Assembly (NCBI GenBank): GCA_001179505.1
Contig: CDMY01000179.1
Span: 102,993-166,992, forward strand
Length of the DNA stretch: 64,000 nucleotides
Direction: 5' to 3'
From: Vitrella brassicaformis
Taxonomy: Eukaryota > Sar > Vitrellaceae
The translations under genes and the position numbers were made by a program. Positions within the stretch are counted from its first letter, which is position 1; the number at the start of each line of letters is the position of its first letter. This document shows positions 44,299 through 55,504 of the stretch, in pieces. The notes beneath the pieces are model-generated. The model made no database searches. It was given only the letters and a program-made list of their open reading frames with translations, and was not told the origin of the DNA.

Positions 44299-46966
44299 TT
44301 ACGCCATGTTTGGCATGAGCGGTGGTTGGTGCTGCCCGACGCGGCAGTCGGCCTGCCACTGGCAGTAGCCGCACCCACACGACTCGCCGCCGCACCGGCC
44401 GTAGAAGTCGTCCTCACCGCCCAGGCCTGGGCGGCCAACACTGCCACCGCCACCGCCACCAGCACGGCGCTTCCTGCACCAAACCAACACACGTAGAGAG
44501 ACTGCCTGCGCGAATGGTGGCGCGAGTGAATGGCGCGGCGGCTCACTGACCGTTTGCTGGCCTCTGCCATCTCTCTGAGCTGCTGCTGCTTGTTCTGTTT
44601 CTGCCGCAGGAACCGCTCCGAGATGGCGACGGCCTCATTCCAGAGGCCGCAGTGGACGGCCATGCGCAGCAGCTGCGGGATGGTGGCGCACTTGAGGCGC
44701 GCGATACTACCGACACTGATGTGATGACAGACGCAACGGATCACACACATAGACAGACACATGAATGTGTGTGTGGTGGGTGGCTGGTGTCTGTGTGTGG
44801 GGAAGGGACTGACTGACTGACTGACTGACCTGCTCTTGAGGTTCTTGCAGGTCCGCAGCTTGTCGCTGATGAGCGCCTTCAGCTCCGCCCTTCCCTGCTC
44901 ACCCTACACACAACACAACACACATGACATCCATCACACCCACAAGTGTGTGAAGTGCCGCTTGCCCATTTCTAGTGTCGTCCGTCCCACTCACTCACCA
45001 GTGGCAGCTTCATATTCTCCTGGTAGGTCACAGTGCCCGTCGAGTCAGACACACACGGCGTCGCCACGGGCGGTGCCATCCCCATACCAACACCGCCCAC
45101 ACCCACACCCACGCTCATATGCATGTCGCCGGCGTGTGTGGTGGTGGCGTGCGATGCCGCCAGCACCGGCGCGCCAAACACACCCGACTGAGGCCGCACC
45201 TGGCGGCCCGCTGCGATGGGCGAGAAGGAAGACGGCGGGTGGGACATGACGAATGGCGCCCGGCTGGGCGCCTGTGGCGAGAATGGTGGCGTGTTGCTGG
45301 AAGGGCTGTAGCTGCCTGACGGGCTGGCGGGTGCGATGGGCGGGAGGAAGAATGGCGACTGGTTGTGGGTGCTGGTGTGGTTGTGGGTGCGGGGGAGTGT
45401 GTGCGGTGTGTAGGGTGCCACAGGCTGGTAGGGGAAGTGGTGGGGGATGGGGTGGGGCAGCGGAGGGGCAGCCGCCCAGGTCGGCGTGGTGTACTGCACC
45501 TGGCTGCAGCCATATATCCACAACGCAAGGAGAGCGAGACAAGGACAGGACAGGACCGATGTGTGTGATGTGGTTCTGTACGTCAGTTCTTTTGGTCTGT
45601 GTTTCGCATCTGGTCTCATCTCACCTGGCAGGTTGTGAGGGTGAGGAGGATCCCCCTCTGTCGGATCCCCCGTCGCTGCTCTCACTCTTGACCCGACCAC
45701 CGCTGGAGTCCAGCCCCTGTGCAGGGGCAGCACCCACCCCCACCCCGCCCCACGCCTTGCCGGTCTCGTCTATCACCTTCTCCAGAATGCCGCGCAAGAT
45801 CTCGCACTCCTCCTCGCACACACGACGCTTCTTGGCCGCAGACGGACCCCCTCCGAGCTCACTGCTGCTGCCACTGGTGGTGGTGGTGGTGCCCTTCTCG
45901 GTTTTGATGGCCTCCCTCTCGCGCTTCCGGTTGACGGCCTGCTCCTCGGAGCCCAGCACATCAAGCCATGACCGCTGCTCCGACGTGGTGGAGAGGTTGG
46001 ACTCCTTCTTGGGGACGGCGAGGGGGAAGAGGGCCGAGAGGGTGGTGGTGGTGGTGGGCGGCGCTGGGGGGAGTGTGTGCTTGATGCGATTGGTGAGGAA
46101 CGTCTCGTTGCCGGTGGCCATGGCGTCGATAAACGAGTTGCTCTCGAACTCGGTGATGTCGAAATCCAAATCGTAGCCGAAACTGTCACACACACACACA
46201 CACACAACACACAACACAATATCACCACAATCACACATCGTGAGAACACCTTGTCCCTCTTCTCCCGTGCTACGCTACCTGCCGTTGGAGATGCGCCTGT
46301 CGATGTCGAGGCCGTGGGCGTCGCACTTGACCACCGAGGGGTCGTGTGTGTTGTCGTCGGTCATGCGGGAGTCGGCCGACGAGAGTGCCGGTGAGGCGGT
46401 GAGGGGGGCGTTGGCCGACTCGTTGGCCATCTGGCTGTGGTGCACCTGCACCGCGACGCTCCTGAACACCAGAGACACAGTGAGACATGCTGCCACTGCT
46501 CACCAACTCCTTGCTGGAGGGCTCCTTCGCCTACCAGTGGCCGGAGGCGTGGGCGATTTTGAGCAGCTCAGCGGTCGAGCTGCGGAAGAGGACCTGCAGG
46601 AACCGTCCACAGCAGCAAAGTGACCCTCACAAGTGCCCGAGACAGAATGTGCAAAGCCACGGCGCACTCACCACCCAGATCTTTCTCGCCTGGCTGCCCT
46701 GCCCTCTCTCTGCCCGCCCTCCCCTGCCCTCCCACCTGCTGCAGGTTGTCGACGGTGGAGAGGTAGTCGTTGGTGGATGCCGCCGACAGCAGAAAGTCGA
46801 TGAGCACGAACTTGCCAGCCGTGCCCAGAGACAGATCAATGCCGTCCTTGTAGTCGTGCTTGTCTGTGCATTGTGGCACCGCACACACGAGCGGCGGGGT
46901 GGTGCCTGGCGTGGATGGGGTGGTTGATTCGGTGACGGTGGGTGCTGAGCCTTCACAGGCGGGCAT
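44299..46966 (-). CDS. Hypothetical protein, 649 aa, Ser/Pro-rich with Cys-rich C-terminus
   Basis: Eight exons join without phase error: 46966-46736, 46593-46535, 46461-46279, 46182-45625, 45503-44999, 44903-44830, 44715-44551 and 44473-44299. The N-terminal ~100 residues look folded (HDYKDGIDLSLGTAGKFVLI; FRSSTAELLKIAHASGHW). The middle has acidic/basic low-complexity sequence including the NLS-like AAKKRRVCEEECEILRGIL, then a Pro/His-rich stretch. A helical part (RMAVHCGLWNEAVAISERFL) precedes a Gly-rich end with GRCGGESCGCGYCQWQADC. The Cys/His pattern could bind metal. No known family recognised; a nuclear role is a guess from the NLS-like patch. Confidence 0.75.
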
Positions 46967-47077
46967 GAAAACACCGACAGAGAGATGCGCTGGTGAGTCC
47001 AGGGGTGGGAGATCCGCGACGCAGGGATGCTAAGGAGCAGCAGGAGAGGCGCACACAGAGAGAGTTTGCCTTTTAAG

Positions 47078-47104
47078 GCTAAGCTCGCAAAGACTTGCGA
47101 GCTT
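47078..47104. promoter_or_regulatory. Palindromic TGCGAGCTTAGC-type motif in a bidirectional promoter
   Basis: GCTAAGCTCGCAA, spacer AGAC, TTGCGAGCTT: 10-bp perfect arms (47081-47090 and 47095-47104). It lies 112 bp upstream of the ATG at 46966 (-) and 29-55 bp upstream of the ATG at 47133 (+). The whole divergent spacer is only 166 bp. Confidence 0.5.
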
Positions 47105-47132
47105 CGGGGAATGACAGCGTTTGCCTCCCCCG

Positions 47133-49586
47133 ATGCTTCGCGATCATCTTAGCCGCCTTTGTACGAGGCCTGTGACCGCGTGCCGTCCGTATGCGACGAC
47201 AAAACCAGCAGCGCATCCGCCTCATTCATCCGGCAGCCCCCCGCCCTCACTTCGAATCACTCAGGATTTCGCGACCTCTGCAGACGGCACTACAAGCATC
47301 ATGCAGCGGCTTCACATTGCTGCCATTACTGATCCCTCGTGTTTTGACTCATCACCCGCATGGGCGGCTCGCTTGGAGGAGGTGTGTGGGCGCATTGATG
47401 AATTGTCTGAGGACGACTGCCTGCGGCTGTGGCGCATTCTGGTGGCTGTCGAGTGTGCGGATGCAGATCTGCTGCTGAAGGTGATCTCGGGTTCGGCGCA
47501 TTGTCGTCACTGGGGAGGCTGGGAAGATGGCGATGTCGGCTCGATGTCGCGGTATCGTTCTGAGGCACTGCTGGTGGATGTTGTTCGCTACCTCGAGAAG
47601 GGACAGCTCTTCCTGCAGCCTGCTCGGGACGCTGCCATCTCTTTCGTGGCTCAACGAGCGTGGAGCACCTCTCATCTGTCGAGTGACGACGTTCTGATTT
47701 TTCTCAAGGAAAGCTGCCGCGCCCCTCTTACACCCGGTGCACTGGAAGGAGCAGCAGAGTGGGTTGCGGACCACGTACGGATGCTTCGGGCAGACCAGTT
47801 GCTGACGGCCGTGTCCCTCCTCCTTCCATCCATCAACGACCCAAGTCAGCATTCGGCCGTGCTGCCAGCTTTCCGGGCCATTGCCGAGGCAGTGGAGAGC
47901 CGCTTCAGCTCGCTCGACCCACACACCCTTCTGCACATCATGGGCGGCTATGCGCTGGCCGGTGCGGGCAGCCCTGTGTCGTTCAAGCGGCTGCTTCGTC
48001 TGCTGGACCCTTCATTCGCCTCAATGGAGCTTCGGGACCTCTTTCTCTACCTCGTGTGCGTGGCAGCCGCGCCATCGGGCATATTGAGGGTGGGGAGTGC
48101 CGCCAAGGTGAAGAGGAGGCGACGGGCGGCCAGCAAGTCGATTATGGGGTATCTTGCGTTGCGTGAGAGGGAGGGGGCGCCGCAGCAGGTGGTCCGCTTC
48201 CCGCGGTTCGACCAGAGGGTGCTGCACTGCTGCCAGGCCGTGAGAGGCGACATCCTTGCCATGATGAGTGGGCGGACAGAGGGCCTGCCCGCGTCGCCCC
48301 TGCCTCTCCCATACTGCCTGCCCATTCTGCACACACTCGTCCGGTCGGCCATCGAGCGGGAGCTGGTCATGGTTGAGGCGCGGCCACTGATGCACGCTAT
48401 TGCTGTGGCGCTGCTCAGTGACCCATCACAGCTGTCGGTGGCTGCTATTGGGGAGGCCACGGCTGGTCTGGCTTACCTCGGCTATGTGGGCAGCGCCGTG
48501 CAGCGGCGATATTACACCGTCATGCTCGAGCGTCTGCTGTTCGGTGACCAGGGGAGAGGGAGTGATGTAGAGGGTGCTGTGGAGAGGCTGCTGAGTGGCG
48601 ACAAGCCAATGCCAGTGGCTTGCCAGAGTCTGTTCAGGGCCACATGGGCGGCAATGGTGGCCGAGTGTCATCTATCTGACGACCGGACCGCGGCTTCCCT
48701 CGCCACATCAGCGGCCCGAACACTCCTCTCATCCCCAGCTGTCGACACATCTCAATTGAGGGAGGCGCAGTGGGAGCCGTCTGCACAGCCATCCACCAGC
48801 AGCAGTGACGGCCCGCCCTTCAACCCCCTGTGGCCGGCTATGCCGACCTCTCAGCTGGCGAGGCAGGTGGCACTGATGGCCAAATGGGAAGTGGCTGGAT
48901 GGACAGATGCGTGGGATCGGTGGATTGATCAAGGGGGCGACGAGCGGTTCATCTCGGGGCTGCGGAGGAGGGAGCACCAGCGGGTGGCGGCACTCCTGAT
49001 GACCGCCATGGTGCAGCCCGACCGCCTTAAGACCCTCAGGCGCAAGAAGCGAGTGGGCAGCGACGTCGCTACGGATGGATGGATGGACACGGCCAACAGC
49101 CAGATTCGAGTCAAGGCCGTCAGTCCAGACGACCCCGCCTCGTCCCCCTGCCCATCGCCCTGCGACCTCATCCTTCAAGACACCGCCACTGGGGCAGCCC
49201 TGCTGGTCAGTGTGGTCGCCAAGAACGCCTCCGTGCTGTACCAGATGCGGCATGACCCCACCACCAACCTGCGAGTGCCACGGCGACAAATGGAGCACTG
49301 GTGGGGGGACGGTGCAGATGGTGCAGATGGTGCGGATGATGCGGGTGGCAGTGGCGACTCACTTGCGTACATTGGTCTGAATGGTGTGGACATGGTGCGG
49401 TATCGGCTGGTGACTGCATGGAATGAGGCTGTGCAGAGGGGCGGGATGGCAGATGGGGGAGAGGAGGGTGAGGCTGTGTGTCCTTGTCCTGCACTGAGTG
49501 TGGTGCTGCCTGTCGAGTGCCCTGAGAACGTGCTCAGAGAGACCGCTGAGACGTTGGTAAGACTGGTACCTCTGTGTGGACGCTAG
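47133..49586 (+). CDS. Hypothetical organelle-targeted helical-repeat-like protein (817 aa, single exon)
   Basis: One long frame from the ATG at 47133 to TAG at 49584. The in-frame upstream codon 47121 is TTG, not a likely start. The leader MLRDHLSRLCTRPVTACRPY is Arg/Ser-rich and lacks acids, a mitochondrial-type presequence. The body is largely helical with recurring 'L-x-x-x-L-x-x-A/V' units (for example LRADQLLTAVSLLLPS; LDPHTLLHIMGGYALAGAG). The C-terminal part has Leu/Val strands (GAALLVSVVAKNASVLYQM). This style is seen in organelle RNA-binding proteins of alveolates (FASTK/RAP- and HPR-like), but I cannot assign a family. A ADGADGADD run comes from a GATGGTGCA repeat near 49310. Confidence 0.8.
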   Translation: MLRDHLSRLCTRPVTACRPYATTKPAAHPPHSSGSPPPSLRITQDFATSADGTTSIMQRLHIAAITDPSCFDSSPAWAARLEEVCGRIDELSEDDCLRLWRILVAVECADADLLLKVISGSAHCRHWGGWEDGDVGSMSRYRSEALLVDVVRYLEKGQLFLQPARDAAISFVAQRAWSTSHLSSDDVLIFLKESCRAPLTPGALEGAAEWVADHVRMLRADQLLTAVSLLLPSINDPSQHSAVLPAFRAIAEAVESRFSSLDPHTLLHIMGGYALAGAGSPVSFKRLLRLLDPSFASMELRDLFLYLVCVAAAPSGILRVGSAAKVKRRRRAASKSIMGYLALREREGAPQQVVRFPRFDQRVLHCCQAVRGDILAMMSGRTEGLPASPLPLPYCLPILHTLVRSAIERELVMVEARPLMHAIAVALLSDPSQLSVAAIGEATAGLAYLGYVGSAVQRRYYTVMLERLLFGDQGRGSDVEGAVERLLSGDKPMPVACQSLFRATWAAMVAECHLSDDRTAASLATSAARTLLSSPAVDTSQLREAQWEPSAQPSTSSSDGPPFNPLWPAMPTSQLARQVALMAKWEVAGWTDAWDRWIDQGGDERFISGLRRREHQRVAALLMTAMVQPDRLKTLRRKKRVGSDVATDGWMDTANSQIRVKAVSPDDPASSPCPSPCDLILQDTATGAALLVSVVAKNASVLYQMRHDPTTNLRVPRRQMEHWWGDGADGADGADDAGGSGDSLAYIGLNGVDMVRYRLVTAWNEAVQRGGMADGGEEGEAVCPCPALSVVLPVECPENVLRETAETLVRLVPLCGR

Positions 49587-49841
49587 AATGCTAGACTGAT
49601 CGGTTGGTCGATGGATCGACATATTGGCGTCAATCAACTGAAAAGGGAGGGAAGCGTTGGCCCTTGCCCGCGTGCCCGCGAAGCGATACACCACACGCAC
49701 GCAGAGTGAATCCATCACCCATCAACCAAACCCACATGGCGGGCGAGAAAAATGGCTGACGATCGGAAGGTCACTCACTACATTTCGTAGACTACAAACA
49801 GGCACCTCCCTTGCTGGGGCTCATACATACACGCCTGCCTG

Positions 49842-51066
49842 CTATAGGAAGTCGCTGTCAGGCTGGTCGGTGTCTCCGAAGTAGAGGTCCAGGGGATCTC
49901 CCTTGCCGGGGATATCCACCACCAACATCTCATACTCTAAATGACACACACACGAGTCAGTTGCGACGCCGTCACCTTTCCGGCGTTCCCCTGCCTCTCC
50001 CACCCACCCGCCCGCCCGCCCACCTATTGGTGCATTTGGTGGGATTCGTGGTCGGCCTGGCGCAGGGGATCGACCTGAACACACAGACAGACACGAAGAC
50101 ATCCATCCTCCATGCTTGTCTGTCTGTCTGTCTGTCTGTCTGCCGTGTGGATGCCACCCGTCCATGTCATGGATGGCACACCCACCTTGCTGCCCAAATG
50201 CGAGGGCGCCAGGGACCTTGAGCTTCCACCTGCACACAAAACACACACACACACACACACACACACGCATCGATCAACAACCAGGCACGCCGCCCTCGCT
50301 CCCTCCTCCCTCTTCTCACCTGTCGCCGACCCGCATCATGAGAAGTGCCTCCTCCAGCCCTGCCACCAGCTTGCCGCCTGCTGCCCGTGCATAGTAGGGC
50401 TCAGACGTCCGGAACAAATCGTCTATCACAATATTCTGCACGCACACAACACAATACGAGCCGGTCCGGTCAGTGAGTGAGGTCAGGCCGGCAGAGGGCT
50501 GGATGCGCAGATACTTTGTATTGTCCTCTGAACCGGATGACGACCAGATCGCCCGCCTCGACCTTGGGGCCCTCCCCACTCTGACGAGCAGAACAACACA
50601 CACCGACAGACACGCACACTGCAGAGGATGGCATGCGTTCCGTCTTGTCATTCGTGTGTGTTCTGACCTTGAGCACAGAGTAAGCCAGCCCGCTGTCAGT
50701 CTCCTTCCAGTCTTCGCCATCTGACAATCGGCACAGACCAATCATCACTCAAAGCCTGAAGATTGCGAATAAGGCTGGCTGCGATGAGTGACTGCAGTCA
50801 CCAGCGAAAGCAGCGCCCCTGATGCCCAGCCCGCTCAGCAGCACACCGCCCAAGAGAGCCTCAGCCATCCTCCCCAGCTCCCGCCTCCGCGTCACATCGG
50901 CATCATTCTCGCGCAGTGCTTGGCTGACTGTCGGCCTTCTCAGTGCATTGCGATAGACAGATGTTGACTGCGGAGAGGGAGAGAGAGGGAGCCGAAAAGC
51001 AAAGGACGAAGACGGAAGCAATGAGAGGAGGATGAAGAGAACTGCTCGAGCGGCTGCAGGACTCAT
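49842..51066 (-). CDS. FKBP-type peptidyl-prolyl isomerase, predicted thylakoid-lumen
   Basis: Seven exons (51066-50802, 50720-50668, 50580-50515, 50435-50320, 50229-50186, 50074-50024, 49936-49842) give 229 aa. An ER-type signal peptide (AVLFILLSLLPSSSFAF) is followed by a Ser/Arg-rich transit region. A twin-arginine stretch then leads a second hydrophobic segment ending AAFA (RRRELGRMAEALLGGVLLSG). This tripartite leader fits a lumenal protein of a secondary plastid. The mature part is an FKBP fold: GLAYSVLKSGEGPKVEAGD, VVIRFRGQYK, a modified bulge, GLEEALLMMRVGDRWKLKVP, then PPNAPIEYEMLVVDI. Several canonical active-site aromatics appear replaced, as in many plant lumenal FKBPs, so isomerase activity is uncertain. 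An ATG at 51123 would add 19 residues before the signal and is less likely. Confidence 0.88.
50232..50269 (-). repeat. (CA)n tract serving as (TG)n before an acceptor
   Basis: On the minus strand it reads TGTGTG...TGCAG, the 3' end of the intron before FKBP exon 5. Confidence 0.85.
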
Positions 51067-51108
51067 GGTTGAATGGGGAGATCTGCGCGTCCGCTCTTTC
51101 TCCGCGAG

Positions 51109-51120
51109 TGCGAGCTTAGC
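51109..51120 (+). promoter_or_regulatory. TGCGAGCTTAGC promoter motif in a 77-bp divergent spacer
   Basis: Exact copy. It lies 24 bp upstream of the BTB-TLDc ATG (51144, sense) and 43 bp from the FKBP ATG (51066, antisense). Confidence 0.55.
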
Positions 51121-51143
51121 CATGACGAACTTGAAGGAAGGCA

Positions 51144-53193
51144 ATGACGAGCAGAGGAGCCTTGGTGTCTGCAACAGGTTGTGAGTCGGCAGATCGGCTG
51201 ATTCTCACCTCGCAGAAGTCGTTCGAGCAGATCATGCAGCAGTTTGAAGACGTGAAGACCAAGGCAGAAGGGGATGTGAAGGCCATCACGGGCGAGATCT
51301 TGGCAATGGTGGCAGCACGGGGCGGTGTGTGGCAGCCCTTGGACACCAGCGGGGAGATGCATGTCAACGCAGGTGGGCGGCGGGTCCATGTGCACAGGAC
51401 TCGCAGCCAGCCAGCCAGCCAGCCACATTCATTGATTCATCGCTGTGCTCTTTTTGTCTGTGCGCATTCGCAAACAACAAACAGGTGGCACCGTGTTTCC
51501 TGTCAGCCGCCGCGCCCTGCTGATGCCGGCCATGGTGCACAAGTACATCTCGGTTCTGCTGATGCACCACGCGGACGGCCTCCCAAGAGATGCCGACGGC
51601 CATGTCTATCTGGAGACCTCACCCGCACACTTCGAGGCATTTCTGGACGAGCTGACGCTCTATGAGACCGGCCGCACCGACACCGTCCAGCTGCCGGCAT
51701 CCAAGGCCGACGATCCCGCTTACAACGAGTATCACGCCCTCTTCATGCGAGACATCGGCTACTACACGGCCACCCAGGTGCCCACAGGAGCTCACACCAC
51801 ACCCACCACACCGACGGACGCCCCATCCGATGAGATACGGCAGCACACACAGGCCTGGGAAGCGTCCCTGCGTGCCCACGCGACGGCCGTCAAGCGACTT
51901 CGCGCGATGCGCGACGGCATCGGGCGCTTCCTGGAGGCCATGGAGCCCTTCTTCGCCAGCCAGGACGAGAGCAACAATGAGATCCTGAGCCTGACGGTTC
52001 TCGGCCGCAGGGTGTCGGTGATGCGCAAGACGCTGATGCGGCTGGGACCTGACCACCCCCTGCTCACGCGCTTCTCCACGTAAGGGGCAGTGGCATGCAT
52101 GCCCGGACGCAAAACGCTTGGATGGCTCGTGCTGTTGTGTTCAGGACTCCGCCCTGCTGGCAAGGCCGTCAGGTCGACAAGACACCGGCGCGGCACTTTG
52201 TCAGCATCGTAGACTTTGCCCGCCGCATCTCGACCATGTCAGGACAGCTCATCCGGCCTCCACTGATCGAGCAGGACAAGATGCGACACTTCGTTGAGGA
52301 CACTGTAAGGGCAGACAGCAGTGACGATTTCACCCGGGAGCATCGTGTTGACGGTTGTTCATGTGTGTCAGGAGATGTATGGTCTCAAGCACGAGCCGTC
52401 GGTGCCCCGTCTGGACGAGGGCAACCTCATCATCAAGACGCAGAGCGAGATGGCCGAGGTGCTCGCGATGACGGGCAAAGACTCATGCACAGCCACAATC
52501 ATATACAAGTCAGTCAGCTAACGCACAGAGAGACAGCTGTGAGAATGTGCCCTCAAAGGCTTTCTTGTTTGTATGGCTTGTGTCTTGTCCGGCAGGGGCA
52601 GCCGTGGCACGCAGCTGACGTTGTACCCCAAGATGCTCGAGTGCGTGGCGGGCAAGAGCGGCCTGCTCTTCGCCATCAGGCAGGGCGACACTCACCGATT
52701 CGGGTGCTTCATCGACGGCGAGCTGACACCGCCCCAAGAACCCACACAGACGAGCGGCCTGTACAAGGTGCCCTTATTCTTCTTTTCGCTGTCCGGCGCC
52801 TACGACACACCGACCAAGATCGAGCTGCCGAAGGACAAGCAGTATGTGGAGGTGGCCGGCACACAGGGGGCAGTGAAGGCCGCCAACATGGACAGGCGTG
52901 CCAACGTGGTCATCGGTTACGGGCGTCTGTGGCTGGGGTACGCTAACCCGGGTCCGGCGGCCGACCTCAGCAGCTGCTGTCAGTGGATCAAGAGGGGCCA
53001 CATGCCTGCATGCTACAAGGGGGAGACCAATAAGCGGGGCAACGGGACTCTCGCCGCTACGCACGATTTCACTTTCACTTTCGACGAAATGGAAATCTAC
53101 CACGTTGAGACCGTCAGTTCGGCCACTGCAGTGGGGGGCAGGGCGGGCAAGCCCAGGGGACTCGTGGACTGGCTCTTCGGGGCATGCAAATAG
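51144..53193 (+). CDS. BTB/T1-TLDc domain protein, paralog 2
   Basis: Five exons, 51144-51372, 51485-52079, 52145-52304, 52372-52508 and 52596-53193, encode 572 aa. A coiled segment (FEQIMQQFEDVKTKAEGDVK) precedes a BTB/T1-like fold (VNAGGTVFPVSRRALLM; PAHFEAFLDELTLYETG). A linker, SLTVLGRRVSVMRKTLMRLG, leads into a TLDc domain: GSRGTQLTLYPKMLECVAGK, GLLFAIRQGDTHRFGCFIDG, LFFFSLSGAYDTPTKIELP, VVIGYGRLWLGYANPG and DFTFTFDEMEIYHVE. The last matches the terminal 'F-x-V-x-x-V-E-V-F/Y' strand of TLDc proteins. It is a paralog of the gene at 1-1249, with the same exon junction after the linker. A role in oxidative-stress protection or V-ATPase regulation is known for the family; this member's role is unknown. 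Confidence 0.9.
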
Positions 53194-54252
53194 ACTGACT
53201 GACTGACTGCCGGACGGACGGACGGGTGGATGGATGGATGGATGGCCTGCCTGCCACAAGGGGAGCGTAAAGAAAGGCCGGCGTTGGTATGTGTGTGTAC
53301 GTGAGAGTCATGTGTGTCATGTTGATGAAGGGGTTTTATGAAGGATCAGAGAGCAGATCACTTGCCGGTCGGTGGCGTATACCTCTGTGTGTCTGGCTGG
53401 TTGCATACTAGTTTTAACAGATGGCATTTTCCTGGTGCTGTTCTGCCCCTTGCTTCTGTGTCTATATATTCATCGATGACACAGAGAGAGCGCGAGAGAC
53501 TCTAACACGTTCGCGCGAGAAACAGACTCCTTCTCATTGAAACAGACTCGAGAATGGCCAGCAAGTAAATGAATGAGTCACCGAATGAGTGAATGAGTCA
53601 TTCACTCTGAGACCTCTCTGCAGTACTGATGAATGAATGAATGAGTGAATGACTCAAAACGAGTGAATGAGCCATTGATTGAGTTATTGATTGAATAGAT
53701 GATTGAATCACGCTGTCGAACCGTTCGACCTGGCTGCCACATACAACACATGTATGTGCGCAGGAGCACAACGGTGTGTAGACCCATTGTGCAACGTTGT
53801 GCAACGTTAACACACAGGAGAAAGAATTGACCATTCCGATCCTCCCCTCTACGAAACCACATGCATATACACACGGACACTATGGTATGTACAGGTAAGG
53901 TACATATGGCAGGTATGCTACCCGTATACATACATACATACATGTGCATGTATATATATGAACCCTTGGCGAATGAATGACGGAAACCACGTCCGCCTCC
54001 CCTGCCTTCCATTCAGGCATGTGTAGGCCTAGGCTTACCCATGCTTTTAAGTATCAGAATTCCACCCGAAAACCGAAGGAGAGAAGTCCACGTGAGTCGC
54101 TATGTGTGATCGACAGACAGCGGACACGGGTCAATCACCCTCCATTTATCTGGTCGTCGCGGGGGGATGAGGCGGCTGTCGAGGGAGGCTCGGATGCTTG
54201 CAGCTGCATGCACGACACACACACGCACCCAGCACAGGTGAATCGCGCATCC
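53194..54252. other. Intergenic, repeat-rich
   Basis: 1 kb with GGAC/GGAT repeats just after the stop, TGAATGAG-type repeats at 53565-53700, CATA repeats near 53930-53945 and several ATATAT stretches. Open frames here are repeat-derived. No gene supported. Confidence 0.6.
53565..53700. repeat. Imperfect (GAATGAGT)n repeat block
   Basis: GAATGAGTGAATGAGT-type units recur, with TTGATTGA units toward the end. Confidence 0.75.
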
Positions 54253-54885
54253 CTATGTCTTTGTCGCGCGGTGTGTGCCTACGCGTTTCTTCAGCTCGTT
54301 GACTTCACAGCGAAAACTGAGAGCAGGCAGAAAGAGAGAGAGCAAGGCTCTTGTTCATGTGTGTGTTCGGTTCGCCCTGCCTGACTGTCTGCTGCGATCC
54401 TCACCTGGCGAGCTCAGCCTCTGCTTTGTCGAGCCGCTTGCGTAGTTGTTCGTCATCGTGCACTCTCTGCACACATGGATGGATGGATGGAGGGAGGGAG
54501 GGAGGGAGGGAGCACATGTGTCGATGGCCTTTGGCTGATGGGTCCTGACCCATTTGGCTTTGTGGTCGAGCTGACCTACGTCAGCCAGCAACTGCACACA
54601 CAGAGGACAGGCACACACACAGCAAGCCATCCAGAGCCATCGGCTACGAGCGCCTGACACCGCTTACTTGCGAGAGTTCGCCGCTGTCGGCCAGGTCGGC
54701 CAATGCGTAGTCGTAGACCTTGGGTCTGTACGACACGTCCAAATCTGACTCCCCCCCGCCGCACACACACAGACACACACACACAGACACACACACAGAG
54801 AGAGAAAGAGAGAGGCGTGTCTTGTCTGCCCACACTTATCTCGCTTTGTTACCTTTCTGTCGACACATCGACAGCATGAGCACAT
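54253..54885 (-). CDS. Tiny intron-rich coiled-coil protein (93 aa)
   Basis: Five short exons, 54885-54853, 54748-54668, 54591-54550, 54466-54405 and 54316-54253, join in phase. Each has a GT donor and AG acceptor, and none is longer than 81 nt. The protein begins MCSCCRCVDRK (a Cys cluster that could be S-acylated or bind metal). It continues KVYDYALADLADSGELSQLL and DVGQLDHKAKWRV, and ends in a heptad-like coil (EQLRKRLDKAEAELASF; EVNELKKRV). I recognise no family; the coil suggests a partner protein. Phase consistency over four introns makes chance unlikely. Confidence 0.6.
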
Positions 54886-55071
54886 CTGCCACCCACACAC
54901 GGATATCCCACACACAGAGATGGACAACCAAACAGTGAGTGAGTGGGTCCGTATGGATTGCCTACAGAGCCTAGTGAGCGCAGATTTCAGATTCTCGTCA
55001 GGAGGGGCCCCGGGGGGTCTGCAACCAACAACAGACACACAGATGCACGCAAAACAATTAAGGTTCTCAGA
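54886..55071. other. Short spacer
   Basis: 186 bp between two minus-strand genes; contains the promoter of the 93-aa gene. The motif TGCGAGCT is not present. Confidence 0.5.
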
Positions 55072-55504
55072 TCAATCAATGCTGTCCACGTTTGTTTTCG
55101 ACCTGCCCTCCATGAATTCAGCCAATGCGGCCTCCCCGTCGGCCACCCACTGCAGGAGCTCTTCATCAGTCGGAGGCGGCCCAACTTCCCCAGCCAGCCG
55201 CTCCTGGCACACACACACACACTCACAGACAGACTGCAGTGTGCTGAATTGTTCGCCCACTCACCGTTGCAGCTTCCAGGTGGGTGAATGGGGGGGTGAA
55301 TGGGGCAACAGCGCTTTCGTCATGCGAGGTGGCTTGCAGAGGGTGGCGAGTCTGCCGCACCCTGAGGAGCCGTCCACTGGGTTCACGGCCGATGGCGCAT
55401 TCATGGGCGGCTGCGGTAAGAAACGACGCAAGTTTGGCAGATGCAGAGGCTGCTGCTGCTGCCAAGAGGAGAGCGGCAAAGACGGCGTACGGGAAGAGGC
55501 ACAT
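55072..55504 (-). CDS. Small secreted protein of unknown function (123 aa)
   Basis: Two exons, 55504-55265 and 55203-55072. The ATG at 55504 opens a signal peptide (MCLFPYAVFAALLLAAAAAS). The mature part is short and ends with an acidic helical segment (TDEELLQWVADGEAALAEFM). The intron is 61 nt with donor gtgagt and a (TG)n-type acceptor. An extended leader after the signal peptide (RLLRVRQTRHPLQ) could be a plastid transit region. No known family recognised. Confidence 0.6.

Noticed and set aside
45253-46176. 307-codon + strand frame opposite the 649-aa gene
   Set aside because: The minus-strand gene joins eight exons in phase through this region; the + frame has no partner exons.
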